From Desulfocapsa sp. (GTDB lineage Bacteria; Desulfobacterota; Desulfobulbia; Desulfobulbales; Desulfocapsaceae): 11,204 nt of DNA. Below, in pieces: positions 1 to 7,048 of this stretch (positions within the stretch are counted from its first letter, which is position 1; each line of letters starts with the position of its first letter). A program made the translations under genes and the position numbers. The DNA lies in contig DAOVZA010000030.1 of NCBI GenBank assembly GCA_030635405.1, forward strand, positions 1 to 11,204. The letters run 5' to 3'. The notes beneath the pieces were generated by a model. The model was not told where the DNA came from, made no database searches, and saw nothing but the letters and a program-made list of their open reading frames with translations.

Positions 1-1647
1 AACCGATTGCTCTTCGCTTAGTGGATTAAGAATCTCAACTAGTGATTGCCTTGAGTCATTTTCAGCAAGCTGCATCATGGAAAGATGCTTTTCGGTAACA
101 AAGCTATAGTTGATAGCCTCGTAGAAACCCATATCCACAAGAAGATTTGATACCTGGCCTCGGAGCTTTCTGTCAGCTTTCTGTTCAGGATAGCTGAGAT
201 GTACCTTGGGTAAACTAGTAGGGATCTTGTTATATCCAATGAGGCGCGCAACTTCTTCAACAAGATCGGCTTCACGAGTGATGTCTATACGAAATGTGGG
301 AGGGTTAACCCATAATGTATCGTCATCCTTTGGTTTACAGCGAATCCCAATGGATTGAAGGACATCGGCAATTTTATCATAGTCGAGTTTGATGCCGAGG
401 AGGGCAGATGTTCTTGAAATTCTAAGTTTCTTAGAGTTAAGAGGGCGCACACCGCCGTAATAATCAACACCGCCTTCAGCTGCTTTTCCTCCGGCAATTT
501 CACAAAAGAGAGATACTGCACGTTCCATAGCCGTAAGACAACCACCCGGATCAACGCCACGTTCAAAACGATAGGAAGCCTCAGTTGCAAGCTTTAGTCT
601 TCTGGCGGTGCGGCGTATCGATATTGCATCAAAGCAAGCACTTTCAAGAAGAATTGAGGTTGTAGCATCACTTACCTCTGAGTTCATACCACCCATTACG
701 CCAGCAATTGCAATGGGTTCCCTGGCATCACAGATCATGAGCATATCTGTTTCTAATGTGCGTTCTTCACCGTCAAGTGTTGTAAATGTTTTTTCTTCGT
801 TTCTAGGGTGTCGAACAATAATCTGTTTGCCAGCTATTTTGTCGTAATCAAAGGCGTGTAATGGTTGACCATATTCCATCATTACAAGATTTGTGATATC
901 GACAATATTATTTATCGGACGCATTCCAACGGAGAGAAGACGTTTTCTTAACCACCATGGGGATGGAGCAATGGTGATATTGTTTATGAGTCTTGCTGCA
1001 TAACGAGGGCTGTAATCAGAGCTTTCTATATCTACTGAAAAATTATCATTACTATGATTTAAAGTTGCTGATTCAACAGGAAGTTTGAGAGGAGTTCTGG
1101 TAATTCCTGCGACTTCTCTTGCAATACCAATAACTGAGGCACAGTCAGGGCGATTAGGAGTAAGATCAACTTCAACGAGGAGATCATCAAGGCCTAAAAC
1201 TTCGAGTAATGGAAGTCCATTTTTTGTGTCGGCAGGCAACTCAAGGATTCCATCGTGGGAATCACTTAAACCAAGTTCTCTTTCAGAACAGAGCATACCA
1301 AAGGATTTGATACCACGAACCTTAGAGGCTTTTATTTTTGTTCCATCTGGCATGATGGTGCCAACGGGAGCAATAGCAGTGATCAGATCTTTACGAGCAT
1401 TTGGTGCCCCGCATACTATAGTGAAAGTCTCATCACCAACTGCAACTTCACAAAGCTGAAGTTTGTCAGCATTAGGATGTTGTTCAACTGTTAAGATCTT
1501 CGCAGATTTTAACGACTGAAGTTCTGGAAACAGGGGCGTGACACTGTCAACTTCAAGACCAAGCATGGTCAGATGTTCTGCAAGGACCTCCGGGCTTAAA
1601 TCACCGGTATCAACGTATTCTTTTAACCAATCGAGGGTAAACTTCAT
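1..1647 (-). CDS. pheT: Phenylalanyl-tRNA synthetase beta subunit, C-terminal part beyond window
   Basis: PheT is the large subunit of the alpha2-beta2 enzyme that charges tRNA-Phe in the cytoplasm. The frame is open from ATG at 1647 to base 1, giving 549 residues of a family usually near 800, so about 250 C-terminal residues lie outside the window. The start MKFTLDWLKEYV is the typical PheT N-terminus. Next comes an EMAP/OB-type tRNA-binding domain (about residues 40-150) with HPNADKL at 57-63 and VCGAPN. The B3/B4 editing-type domain begins near residue 215, with GQPLHAFD near 259 and SYRFERGVDP near 350. A B5 domain spans roughly 405-475, with EADLVEEVARLIGY. An AGAGAT motif lies 4 bases before the ATG as a modest ribosome site. 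It follows pheS by 37 bases in the same direction, so the two are almost certainly co-transcribed. No frameshift or stop is visible. Confidence 0.96.
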   Translation of the reverse strand, partial: MKFTLDWLKEYVDTGDLSPEVLAEHLTMLGLEVDSVTPLFPELQSLKSAKILTVEQHPNADKLQLCEVAVGDETFTIVCGAPNARKDLITAIAPVGTIMPDGTKIKASKVRGIKSFGMLCSERELGLSDSHDGILELPADTKNGLPLLEVLGLDDLLVEVDLTPNRPDCASVIGIAREVAGITRTPLKLPVESATLNHSNDNFSVDIESSDYSPRYAARLINNITIAPSPWWLRKRLLSVGMRPINNIVDITNLVMMEYGQPLHAFDYDKIAGKQIIVRHPRNEEKTFTTLDGEERTLETDMLMICDAREPIAIAGVMGGMNSEVSDATTSILLESACFDAISIRRTARRLKLATEASYRFERGVDPGGCLTAMERAVSLFCEIAGGKAAEGGVDYYGGVRPLNSKKLRISRTSALLGIKLDYDKIADVLQSIGIRCKPKDDDTLWVNPPTFRIDITREADLVEEVARLIGYNKIPTSLPKVHLSYPEQKADRKLRGQVSNLLVDMGFYEAINYSFVTEKHLSMMQLAENDSRQSLVEILNPLSEEQSV

Positions 1648-1684
1648 GGGGATCTCTATTTAATGGAACAGATTTGTAAAGGCT

Positions 1685-2701
1685 TTAAAATTGGGAGAGA
1701 AAACGAAGATCATTTTCATAATAGAGACGAATATCGTCTATACCGTATTTAAGCATGGCAATTCTTTCAATTCCAAGGCCAAAGGCAAATCCGCTGTATA
1801 CTTCGGGGTCATAGCCAACCATTTTAAATACTTCGGGGTCTATCATTCCCGCTCCTAGAATTTCTAACCAGCCAGTTTTTTTACAGACCCTGCAGCCTTT
1901 TCCTTCGCAAATAACACAAGCGATATCAACCTCTGCACTTGGCTCTGTAAAGGGGAAAAAACTTGGACGAAATCTGAGTTCGAGCTCTTTATCAAACATT
2001 TTCTGAGTGAAAACTGTCAGGACACCTTTTAGGTCAGCAAAAGAAACATCACGGTCAACAAGAAAACCTTCGACCTGATGAAACATCGGGGTGTGAGTAA
2101 TGTCAGAATCACAGCGATACACTTTGCCGGGTGCTATCACCCTTAGTGGTGGTTGCTGTGTTTCCATGATTCTTGCCTGCATGGGAGAAGTATGCGTTCT
2201 CAACAGGATAGAATCACTCACATAGAAAGTGTCGTGCATATCACGGGCTGGATGATGAGCCGGGATATTGAGTGCTTCAAAATTATAATGATCATGTTCA
2301 ACATCAGGGCCTTCAGCCACAGAAAAGCCAAGGCTTTCAAAGATGGAGCAGACTTCATTCATAATCTGTGTTACAGGGTGCAGTTTTCCAGTTTCTGGTC
2401 TGCGGCCCGGAAGCGTGAGATCGATGGAATCATCTTGAGTGACGGAACCATTGGAACTTGCAGACAGCGTACGTTGTTTGTCAGCATACAGTGCTTCTAC
2501 TTCTTTTTTTACACTGTTGGCAAGTTGTCCAAGGCGAGGCTTGTCTTCTTTAGGAACGGAACCAAGGCCCTTCATGATGGTAGAAAATTGACCCTTTCTA
2601 CCAAGGAACCTTATACGAAACTCTTCGAGTTGATCGCTGTTTTCAATAGCGGATAATTCTTCCGTTGCCTGAGTCTGGAGTTTGGTGAGTTCTTGCTGCA
2701 T
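1685..2701 (-). CDS. pheS: Phenylalanyl-tRNA synthetase alpha subunit
   Basis: PheS is the catalytic class II synthetase subunit that activates Phe and transfers it to tRNA-Phe, paired with PheT. It has 338 residues, normal for the family. An N-terminal coiled-coil tRNA-binding arm covers about residues 1-85. The catalytic core has LLRTHTSPMQAR at 167-178, YRCDSDITHTPMFHQVEG (motif 2) at 195-212, the Phe-pocket loop FFPFTEPSAEVD at 248-259 and motif 3 FAFGLGIERIAML at 305-317. Cys262/265/270/273 form a CxxC-x4-CxxC cluster, which occurs in some PheS lineages but not in E. coli. I chose ATG at 2701. A TTG two codons upstream (2707) is in frame but adds only two residues, and neither start has a strong Shine-Dalgarno sequence. 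The stop is TAA. It sits between rplT and pheT in the classical thrS-to-pheT order. Confidence 0.97.
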   Translation of the reverse strand: MQQELTKLQTQATEELSAIENSDQLEEFRIRFLGRKGQFSTIMKGLGSVPKEDKPRLGQLANSVKKEVEALYADKQRTLSASSNGSVTQDDSIDLTLPGRRPETGKLHPVTQIMNEVCSIFESLGFSVAEGPDVEHDHYNFEALNIPAHHPARDMHDTFYVSDSILLRTHTSPMQARIMETQQPPLRVIAPGKVYRCDSDITHTPMFHQVEGFLVDRDVSFADLKGVLTVFTQKMFDKELELRFRPSFFPFTEPSAEVDIACVICEGKGCRVCKKTGWLEILGAGMIDPEVFKMVGYDPEVYSGFAFGLGIERIAMLKYGIDDIRLYYENDLRFLSQF

Positions 2702-2728
2702 TATCAATCTTTATAGAGAGGTACTCGT

Positions 2729-2766
2729 TAAAACAGTATGCCGGTTCCAATAAAATTGAAACCGGC
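2729..2766 (-). terminator. Hairpin plus T-tract between rplT and pheS (attenuator candidate)
   Basis: Positions 2740-2766 form a near-perfect palindrome. On the minus strand the arms are GCCGGTTTCAAT and ATTGGAACCGGC around a TTT loop, giving 12 pairs with one G-U wobble. The strand then runs ATACTG and TTTT (2733-2730). The structure is strong but the T-tract is short and six bases away, so it may terminate only partly. E. coli regulates pheST at this position by attenuation through the pheM leader peptide. Here I find no ATG-started, Phe-rich reading frame before the hairpin, so the control mode is unknown. Confidence 0.6.
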
Positions 2767-2836
2767 ACAATGTGAATATCTAGATAATACCAACTGTGTT
2801 AAGGCAGTATGGTATATCGTTTTAGAAGATATTGGC

Positions 2837-3193
2837 TTAGGCGTTGGCCGCTTTGGCAAGGTCTACAACCTTGGTAAAGGCCGGTGCATCAAGGATGGCC
2901 ATATTAGCCAGAACCTTACGATCCAAATCAATATTAGCCTTTTTTAATCCACCGATAAAACGGGAATAGTTCATTCCGTTCATCTTTACACCTGCACTGA
3001 TACGGGTGATCCAGAGACGACGGAAGTCACGTTTTTTATTACGTCTATCACGATAAGCATATCCGAGGGCCTTATCAACGGCCTCAGTAGCTGTACGATA
3101 AAGACGGGACTTTCCACCTCTGTAACCTTTGGCAAGCTTAAGGACTCTATTTCTTCTTCTACGGGCTTTAAAGCCCCTGGTAACGCGTGGCAT
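2837..3193 (-). CDS. rplT: 50S ribosomal protein L20
   Basis: L20 is a primary 23S rRNA-binding protein needed early in assembly of the large ribosomal subunit. In several bacteria it also represses its own operon. The 118-residue length matches the family. The highly basic N-terminal extension ([19 protein letters not shown]) leads into the long helix with [13 protein letters not shown], and the globular C-terminal half contains [11 protein letters not shown] and [13 protein letters not shown]. The ATG at 3193 follows AAAGGAG with 7 bases between, a strong ribosome site. The stop is TAA. It lies 77 bases after rpmI and 135 before pheS, in the usual infC-rpmI-rplT order. Confidence 0.98.
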   Translation of the reverse strand: MPRVTRGFKARRRRNRVLKLAKGYRGGKSRLYRTATEAVDKALGYAYRDRRNKKRDFRRLWITRISAGVKMNGMNYSRFIGGLKKANIDLDRKVLANMAILDAPAFTKVVDLAKAANA

Positions 3194-3210
3194 CTTAATA
3201 CTCCTTTAAA

Positions 3211-3233
3211 ATCAGAGGATAAGTTCCTCTGGT
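3211..3233 (-). promoter_or_regulatory. Hairpin in rpmI-rplT spacer
   Basis: A 9-pair stem lies here. Its plus-strand arms are ATCAGAGGA (3211-3219) and TCCTCTGGT (3225-3233), with one T-G pair and a 5-base loop. On the minus strand it is followed by TTTAAAGGAG, so it stands immediately before the rplT ribosome site. It could modulate rplT translation, be a processing site or attenuate weakly. The function is inference; only the base pairing is seen. Confidence 0.4.
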
Positions 3234-3270
3234 ATTGTACAATTTTTAAATATCCAGATCTATGAAAGGC

Positions 3271-3468
3271 CTAAAGGTAAGGCAGGATCTTTCTGATTGT
3301 TGACGCATTGGATGGATCAACGAGACCGGATTTACGCAATTTACGTTTTCTTTTTGTAGATTTCTTGGTCAGGATATGGCTGGTAAAAGCCTTGGAACGT
3401 TTAATTTTTCCAGAACCGGTTTTTGAGAAACGCTTTGCAGCCCCTCTTTTAGTTTTCATTTTAGGCAT
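3271..3468 (-). CDS. rpmI: 50S ribosomal protein L35
   Basis: L35 is a small basic protein of the large ribosomal subunit. The 65 residues match the family length exactly. The sequence begins [24 protein letters not shown], contains the Lys/Arg-rich middle typical of L35, and ends in RKILPYL. The ATG at 3468 is preceded by AAGGAG about 9 bases upstream. It lies 73 bases after infC and 77 before rplT, all on the minus strand. It ends with TAG at the normal end of the family, which shows TAG works as an ordinary stop in this genome. That bears on the amber codon in the right-edge activator gene. Confidence 0.98.
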   Translation of the reverse strand: MPKMKTKRGAAKRFSKTGSGKIKRSKAFTSHILTKKSTKRKRKLRKSGLVDPSNASTIRKILPYL

Positions 3469-3541
3469 TGTAATTACTCCTTATCCTGTAACAGGGAATT
3501 CACTTTATTTGTTTTATTTACAGATCTTTTTTTAACTTTTA

Positions 3542-4087
3542 TCAGCTCTTGGGGCCTACAAACATAACCATCTGGCGACCTTCCATTTTGGGAGATTGCA
3601 GTATGATAGCGTCATCTTCAAGAGATGCAGCGATCTTATTCATGGCTTCAAGCCCTACAGTCTGGCAGTAGACAATTTCACGTCCACGAAAGCGCATGGT
3701 AAGCTTCACTTTATTTTTTTGACCAAGGAATTTCTTGATATGTTTAATCTTGAAATTCAAGTCGTGTTCTTCAGTTTTTGGCCTGAATTTAATCTCTTTA
3801 GTCTCAACAGTTGTCTGCTTTTTCTTTGCGTCCTGCACCTTTTTGGCCTGTTCATATCTGAACTTATCATAGTTCATGATGCGGCATACAGGTGGCTTTG
3901 CATTAGCGGAGATTTCTACGAGATCCAATCCTTCATCGTAGGCTTTTTCAAGAGCATCAGCTGCACTGAATATTCCTAGCTGGGAACTGTCACTTCCAAT
4001 GAGACGAATTTCTGGATGACGAATTGCTTCATTGGTTTTTACTTTTACTTCACGTTGAACCGGGGCTCTTCTTCCTCGACGTTTAAT
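3542..4087 (-). CDS. infC: Translation initiation factor IF-3 with AUU start codon
   Basis: IF-3 binds the 30S subunit, prevents premature joining of 50S and checks the start codon and initiator tRNA. The C-terminal domain is clear: LVEISANAKPPVCRIMNYDKF, then KEIKFRPKTEEHDLNFKIKHIKKFL and MRFRGREI. The only conventional start in frame is a TTG at 3928, which would remove most of the N-terminal domain. Upstream the frame stays open and codes for expected N-terminal sequence (TNEAIRHPEIRLIG; ALEKAYDEGLDLVEIS). An AGGAGGT at 4094-4100 lies 6 bases before ATT at 4085-4087. Starting there gives MKRRGRRAPVQREV and 181 residues, the family's usual length. E. coli infC uses AUU, through which IF-3 lowers its own synthesis; the same autocontrol is inferred here. 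The stop is TGA. Confidence 0.93.
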   Translation of the reverse strand: MKRRGRRAPVQREVKVKTNEAIRHPEIRLIGSDSSQLGIFSAADALEKAYDEGLDLVEISANAKPPVCRIMNYDKFRYEQAKKVQDAKKKQTTVETKEIKFRPKTEEHDLNFKIKHIKKFLGQKNKVKLTMRFRGREIVYCQTVGLEAMNKIAASLEDDAIILQSPKMEGRQMVMFVGPKS

Positions 4088-4093
4088 CTTACT

Positions 4094-4100
4094 ACCTCCT
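4094..4100 (-). promoter_or_regulatory. Ribosome binding site deciding the infC AUU start
   Basis: The minus strand reads TTAGGAGGT followed by AGTAAG and then ATT. This is a near-complete anti-16S match at the ideal six-base spacing. No ATG, GTG or TTG lies at a usable distance in the infC frame, so the site itself fixes the AUU start. Confidence 0.88.
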
Positions 4101-4185
4101 AAGCTAGGAATGACATATGATCCCTTGAGTAACGATGAGTTCCAAGGGGCATTTTGCTACTATTTTTAAATATCTTTATTATGAC

Positions 4186-6111
4186 TTAAATGCCGCGGCC
4201 TTCAAAACATTCATCTGCAACTTTTTTAGCAAAGTCATCGATGGGCATATCGGCAATATTTTTACCATTGCGTAATCTGACGGTTACAGTGCCGCTGTCT
4301 TTTTCTTTGTCACCGATAATGAGCATATAGGGGATTTTTTCCATCTGCGCTTCTCTGATCTTATAGTTCAATTTTTCGTTACGCAAATCCTTTTCTATCC
4401 GCACACCTGCTTTTCGAAGTTTACTGTAAACTTCTTCGCAGTATTCACTCTGGGCGTCTGTTATATTCATTATTCTGGCTTGAGTTGGAGCGAACCAGAG
4501 TGGGAATACCCCCGCATAATGTTCTATCAGAACACCAATAAAGCGTTCGAGTGATCCCATGAGTGCCCGATGAATCATTATGGGCTGGTGTTCCTGATTA
4601 TCACTTCCTGTGTAGCTCATTTTGAAGCGTTCAGGAAGGTTAAAGTCAACTTGTATGGTGGAACATTGCCAGGAACGTCCTAATTGATCTTTAATCTTAA
4701 TGTCAATTTTAGGGCCGTAAAAAACACCTTCACCGGGATCAAGCTTGTATTCCAATCCTTTCTTTTCAAGGGCCAGTTTAAGGGCGTTTGTAGACTCTTC
4801 CCAGTTTTCATCGGTACCTACATATTTTTCGGGACGAGTTGAGAGAAAGATATCGTACTGATCAAAACCAAAGGTTTTTAGAATCTCAAGATTCAGATCA
4901 AGGATGTTAAAAATCTCATCTTCGAGCTGCTCTGGCATACAGAATATGTGTGCATCATCCTGAGTAAAGCCACGTACGCGTAGCAGACCATGCAGAGCAC
5001 CAGCTCGTTCGTAGCGATAAACGGTTCCGAGTTCACACCAGCGGATGGGGAATTCACGATAGCTACGTTTATTGCTGTTATATATGCCGATATGAAATGG
5101 GCAGTTCATCGGTTTTAACTGGTACTGAACACCATCAATGTCCATTCCCGAGTACATGTTCTCGGCGTAAAAATCAAGATGCCCAGATGTTTTCCAGAGA
5201 TCCTGTCGTGCAATATGTGGAGTGTAAAGGAGGTCATAGTCGTTACGATAATGAGCATCCTTCCAGTAATCTTCAATAAGTTTACGAAGAAGCGCGCCTT
5301 TAGGCTGCCATAGAACCAGACCAGGGCCAATTTCATCACTCATGGTAAAGAGTTGCAGTTCTTTACCTAATTTACGATGATCTCTCTTCTTTGCTTCTTC
5401 AAGCGCATTTAAATGTTTTTTGAGAGCTTTTTTGTCGTAAAAGGCTGTTCCGTATATGCGTTGAAGCATTGTGTTCTTTTCGTCACCACGCCAGTAAGCA
5501 CCGGCTACACGCTGGAGTTTGAAAGATTTGATCCAGGAAGTGTTGGGAACATGGGGGCCCCGGCAAAGATCGGTGAACTCACCCTGTTGGTAAAGTGTTA
5601 CTGATTCGGTATCAAGATCTTCTATCAGTTCAACTTTATATTTTTCATCCTCTGCTTTAAAGCGTTCGATGGCATCGACACTTTTTACTTCTGTTTTTGT
5701 GAAAGGTAGCGCTTGTCTGACAATTTCAGTCATTTTAGCTTCTATCTTTTCAAAGTCTTCAGGAGTAAACGCTTCACTGCGCTCAAAGTCGTAGTAAAAG
5801 CCATTATCTATGGAAGGACCAATGGCAACTTTTACTTCAGGATAAAGCTGACGAACCGCTTCTGCCATCACATGTGCTGTTGAATGACGCAGTATTGCCA
5901 AACTCTCTTCAGAGCCAATTTGTATCAGGCCAAAAGAAGTATCTTCGGTTAATACTGTGGTAAGATCAAGAATGGCATCATCCACTGTTACAGCAACAGT
6001 TCTCTTACGCTGTTTATTAGACAGCAACTCTGCAAGGGCTTCCCCAACAGTAGTTGCCTCTGGCATTACAGCAACTTCTCCGTCTTCTATGGCAATCTTG
6101 ATATCAGTCAT
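4186..6111 (-). CDS. thrS: Threonyl-tRNA synthetase
   Basis: ThrRS is the class II synthetase that charges tRNA-Thr and clears mischarged Ser-tRNA-Thr. It has 641 residues, almost the same as E. coli. Domains in order: TGS (about 1-62); editing domain with HSTAH (H76, H80) and CRGPH (C183, H187); catalytic core with MNCPFH (zinc ligand C337), motif 2 YRYERAGALHGLLRVRGFTQDDAH (zinc ligand H388) and IMIHRALMGSLERF (zinc ligand H514, motif 3); then the anticodon-binding domain from about 540, ending in DECFEGRGI. The ATG at 6111 is chosen because the protein then starts MTDIKIAIEDGE as a proper TGS domain. A longer frame to 6231 would read through tRNA-Val and add 40 unrelated residues. The ribosome site is weak (AAAGA). 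The stop is TAA, 98 bases before infC. Confidence 0.97.
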   Translation of the reverse strand: MTDIKIAIEDGEVAVMPEATTVGEALAELLSNKQRKRTVAVTVDDAILDLTTVLTEDTSFGLIQIGSEESLAILRHSTAHVMAEAVRQLYPEVKVAIGPSIDNGFYYDFERSEAFTPEDFEKIEAKMTEIVRQALPFTKTEVKSVDAIERFKAEDEKYKVELIEDLDTESVTLYQQGEFTDLCRGPHVPNTSWIKSFKLQRVAGAYWRGDEKNTMLQRIYGTAFYDKKALKKHLNALEEAKKRDHRKLGKELQLFTMSDEIGPGLVLWQPKGALLRKLIEDYWKDAHYRNDYDLLYTPHIARQDLWKTSGHLDFYAENMYSGMDIDGVQYQLKPMNCPFHIGIYNSNKRSYREFPIRWCELGTVYRYERAGALHGLLRVRGFTQDDAHIFCMPEQLEDEIFNILDLNLEILKTFGFDQYDIFLSTRPEKYVGTDENWEESTNALKLALEKKGLEYKLDPGEGVFYGPKIDIKIKDQLGRSWQCSTIQVDFNLPERFKMSYTGSDNQEHQPIMIHRALMGSLERFIGVLIEHYAGVFPLWFAPTQARIMNITDAQSEYCEEVYSKLRKAGVRIEKDLRNEKLNYKIREAQMEKIPYMLIIGDKEKDSGTVTVRLRNGKNIADMPIDDFAKKVADECFEGRGI

Positions 6112-6149
6112 GGTTATCTTTAAATATTCAAAAGCAAAGGCTAAAATTA

Positions 6150-6171
6150 ATACGGCAAATGTAGTCCGTAT
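6150..6171 (-). promoter_or_regulatory. Leader hairpin between tRNA-Val and thrS
   Basis: On the minus strand ATACGG and CCGTAT pair (6 bp) around a 10-base loop, followed by TAATTTT. It lies in the 80-base leader between the tRNA-Val CCA end and the thrS start. It may be a weak terminator or attenuator that uncouples thrS from the tRNA. E. coli thrS is controlled in its leader by ThrRS binding, but no tRNA-Thr-like anticodon arm is evident here. Confidence is low because the stem is short. Confidence 0.3.
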
Positions 6172-6191
6172 AAATCCTAGCCAGATCAATC

Positions 6192-6266
6192 TGGTAGGCG
6201 CGGGCGGTTTCGAACCGCCGACTTCCACCATGTCAAGGTGACACTCTCCCGCTGAGTTACGCGCCT
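6192..6266 (-). tRNA. tRNA-Val (anticodon GAC)
   Basis: A complete cloverleaf reads on the minus strand. The acceptor stem is AGGCGCG with CGCGCCT, the D stem ACTC with GAGT, the anticodon stem TCACC with GGTGG and the loop TTGACAT. That loop gives anticodon GAC, decoding GUC and GUU. The variable loop is AAGTC and the T arm is GGCGG-TTCGAAA-CCGCC. The discriminator is A and CCA is encoded. It lies upstream of thrS and probably shares its promoter. Confidence 0.97.
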
Positions 6267-6330
6267 GTTTAACGTTCTTTTACTATTTGCCTTCGTAAGC
6301 TGTAGGTAAAAGAGAAAGTATGAACAGTGT

Positions 6331-6359
6331 CAAATACCAATATATATAAGTTCTGTCAA
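6331..6359 (-). promoter_or_regulatory. Possible sigma-70 promoter for tRNA-Val/thrS
   Basis: A perfect TTGACA (-35) sits at 6359-6354, followed after 17 bases by TATTTG (6336-6331), which is a poor -10. A second perfect TTGACA overlaps this region at 6333-6328, and its -10 candidate (TTTACC or TTTTAC) is also weak. Either would start RNA 30-60 bases before the tRNA. The two consensus -35 boxes are seen directly; which one works is inference. Confidence 0.4.
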
Positions 6360-6400
6360 GGAAAAATAAGTAGGATTAAGGCCAGAATGGGAGGGTTTAA

Positions 6401-7009
6401 TCAGTAGGTTTTATGCCTGCTTTCAATGGCTCTGGCAAGGGTATGTTTGTCTGCGTATTTTATATCCATTCCCATGGGAATTCCGCAGGCAAGGCGAGTG
6501 ACAAGTACTGTTTTATTTTGAAGTCTGTCGATTAGATAATTCGCTGTTGCTTCACCGGGTACTGTTGAACTTGTGGCAATAAACACTTCCTTTATTGTTT
6601 TGTTATTCAGCCTGGCTTCAAGTTCTGTAATTTTGATTTCGGCAGGTCCTATTCCATCCATGGGAGCAAGCACTCCATGAAGAATATGATAGTGGCCAGA
6701 ATAAACAGCTGCTTTTTCTATAGCAAGAAGGTCGCCCGGTTGTTCAACTACACAGATCATTGATGAGTCACGCTTATGATCTGCGCAGATCGTGCAGGGG
6801 TCATTTTCTGAGAAGGTAAAACAGTTCGAACAGAGTTGGATTGAGCTGTGTAAATCGTTAAGGGCTCCTGCTAATTCACCTGCTTCACCTGCGGGACGTC
6901 TGAGGATGTTCAGTGCAAGCCGTGACGCCGTTATTTTTCCTATTCCGGGAAGTTTCGTAAGATCCTGAATTAAACGATCAAGTGCTGGTGGGATAACCTG
7001 TGGAGACAT
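6401..7009 (-). CDS. recR: Recombination mediator protein RecR
   Basis: RecR acts with RecO (and RecF) to load RecA on SSB-coated single-stranded DNA at gaps. The 202-residue length is typical. Visible parts are a helix-hairpin-helix (LTKLPGIGKITASRLA, about 17-32), a four-cysteine zinc finger (C60, C63, C72, C75), a Toprim domain beginning ICVVEQPGDLLAIEKA (85-100) with HGVLAPMDGIGP and EVFIATSSTVPGEAT, and the C-terminal tail RLACGIPMGMDIKYADKHTLARA. The ATG at 7009 has no strong ribosome site. The stop is TGA. It follows ybaB by 39 bases, and dnaX-ybaB-recR is one of the most widespread conserved gene strings in bacteria, so co-transcription is likely. Confidence 0.97.
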   Translation of the reverse strand: MSPQVIPPALDRLIQDLTKLPGIGKITASRLALNILRRPAGEAGELAGALNDLHSSIQLCSNCFTFSENDPCTICADHKRDSSMICVVEQPGDLLAIEKAAVYSGHYHILHGVLAPMDGIGPAEIKITELEARLNNKTIKEVFIATSSTVPGEATANYLIDRLQNKTVLVTRLACGIPMGMDIKYADKHTLARAIESRHKTY

Positions 7010-7048
7010 GGCTAAGTATGTTAGGATTCTATGCTGATTTGTAAAATT

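Noticed and set aside
608..1459. Plus-strand open frames within pheT
   Set aside because: They are antisense shadows of a clearly conserved coding frame.
2153..2656. 167-codon plus-strand frame inside pheS
   Set aside because: Antisense shadow of pheS; composition and sequence are not protein-like and no start signal is present.
2702..2836. T-box riboswitch or pheM-like leader peptide for pheST
   Set aside because: The spacer is too short for a T-box, I see no T-box specifier or consensus element, and there is no ATG-started Phe-rich frame.
2738..2947. Plus-strand frame across the rplT-pheS spacer
   Set aside because: It overlaps the hairpin and antisense rplT and has no ribosome site.
3926..3928. 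TTG as infC start
   Set aside because: It would drop the conserved N-terminal domain of IF-3 and has no ribosome site, while AUU at 4087 has an ideal one.
4112..4145. Promoter directly upstream of infC (TTGGAA, 17 bases, GATCAT)
   Set aside because: The -10 is poor and the match is no better than chance in this spacer; not reported as a feature.
6112..6231. In-frame 40-residue N-terminal extension of thrS
   Set aside because: It reads through the 3' half of tRNA-Val, begins with an ATG inside the tRNA anticodon arm and has no family match; the TGS domain starts at 6111.
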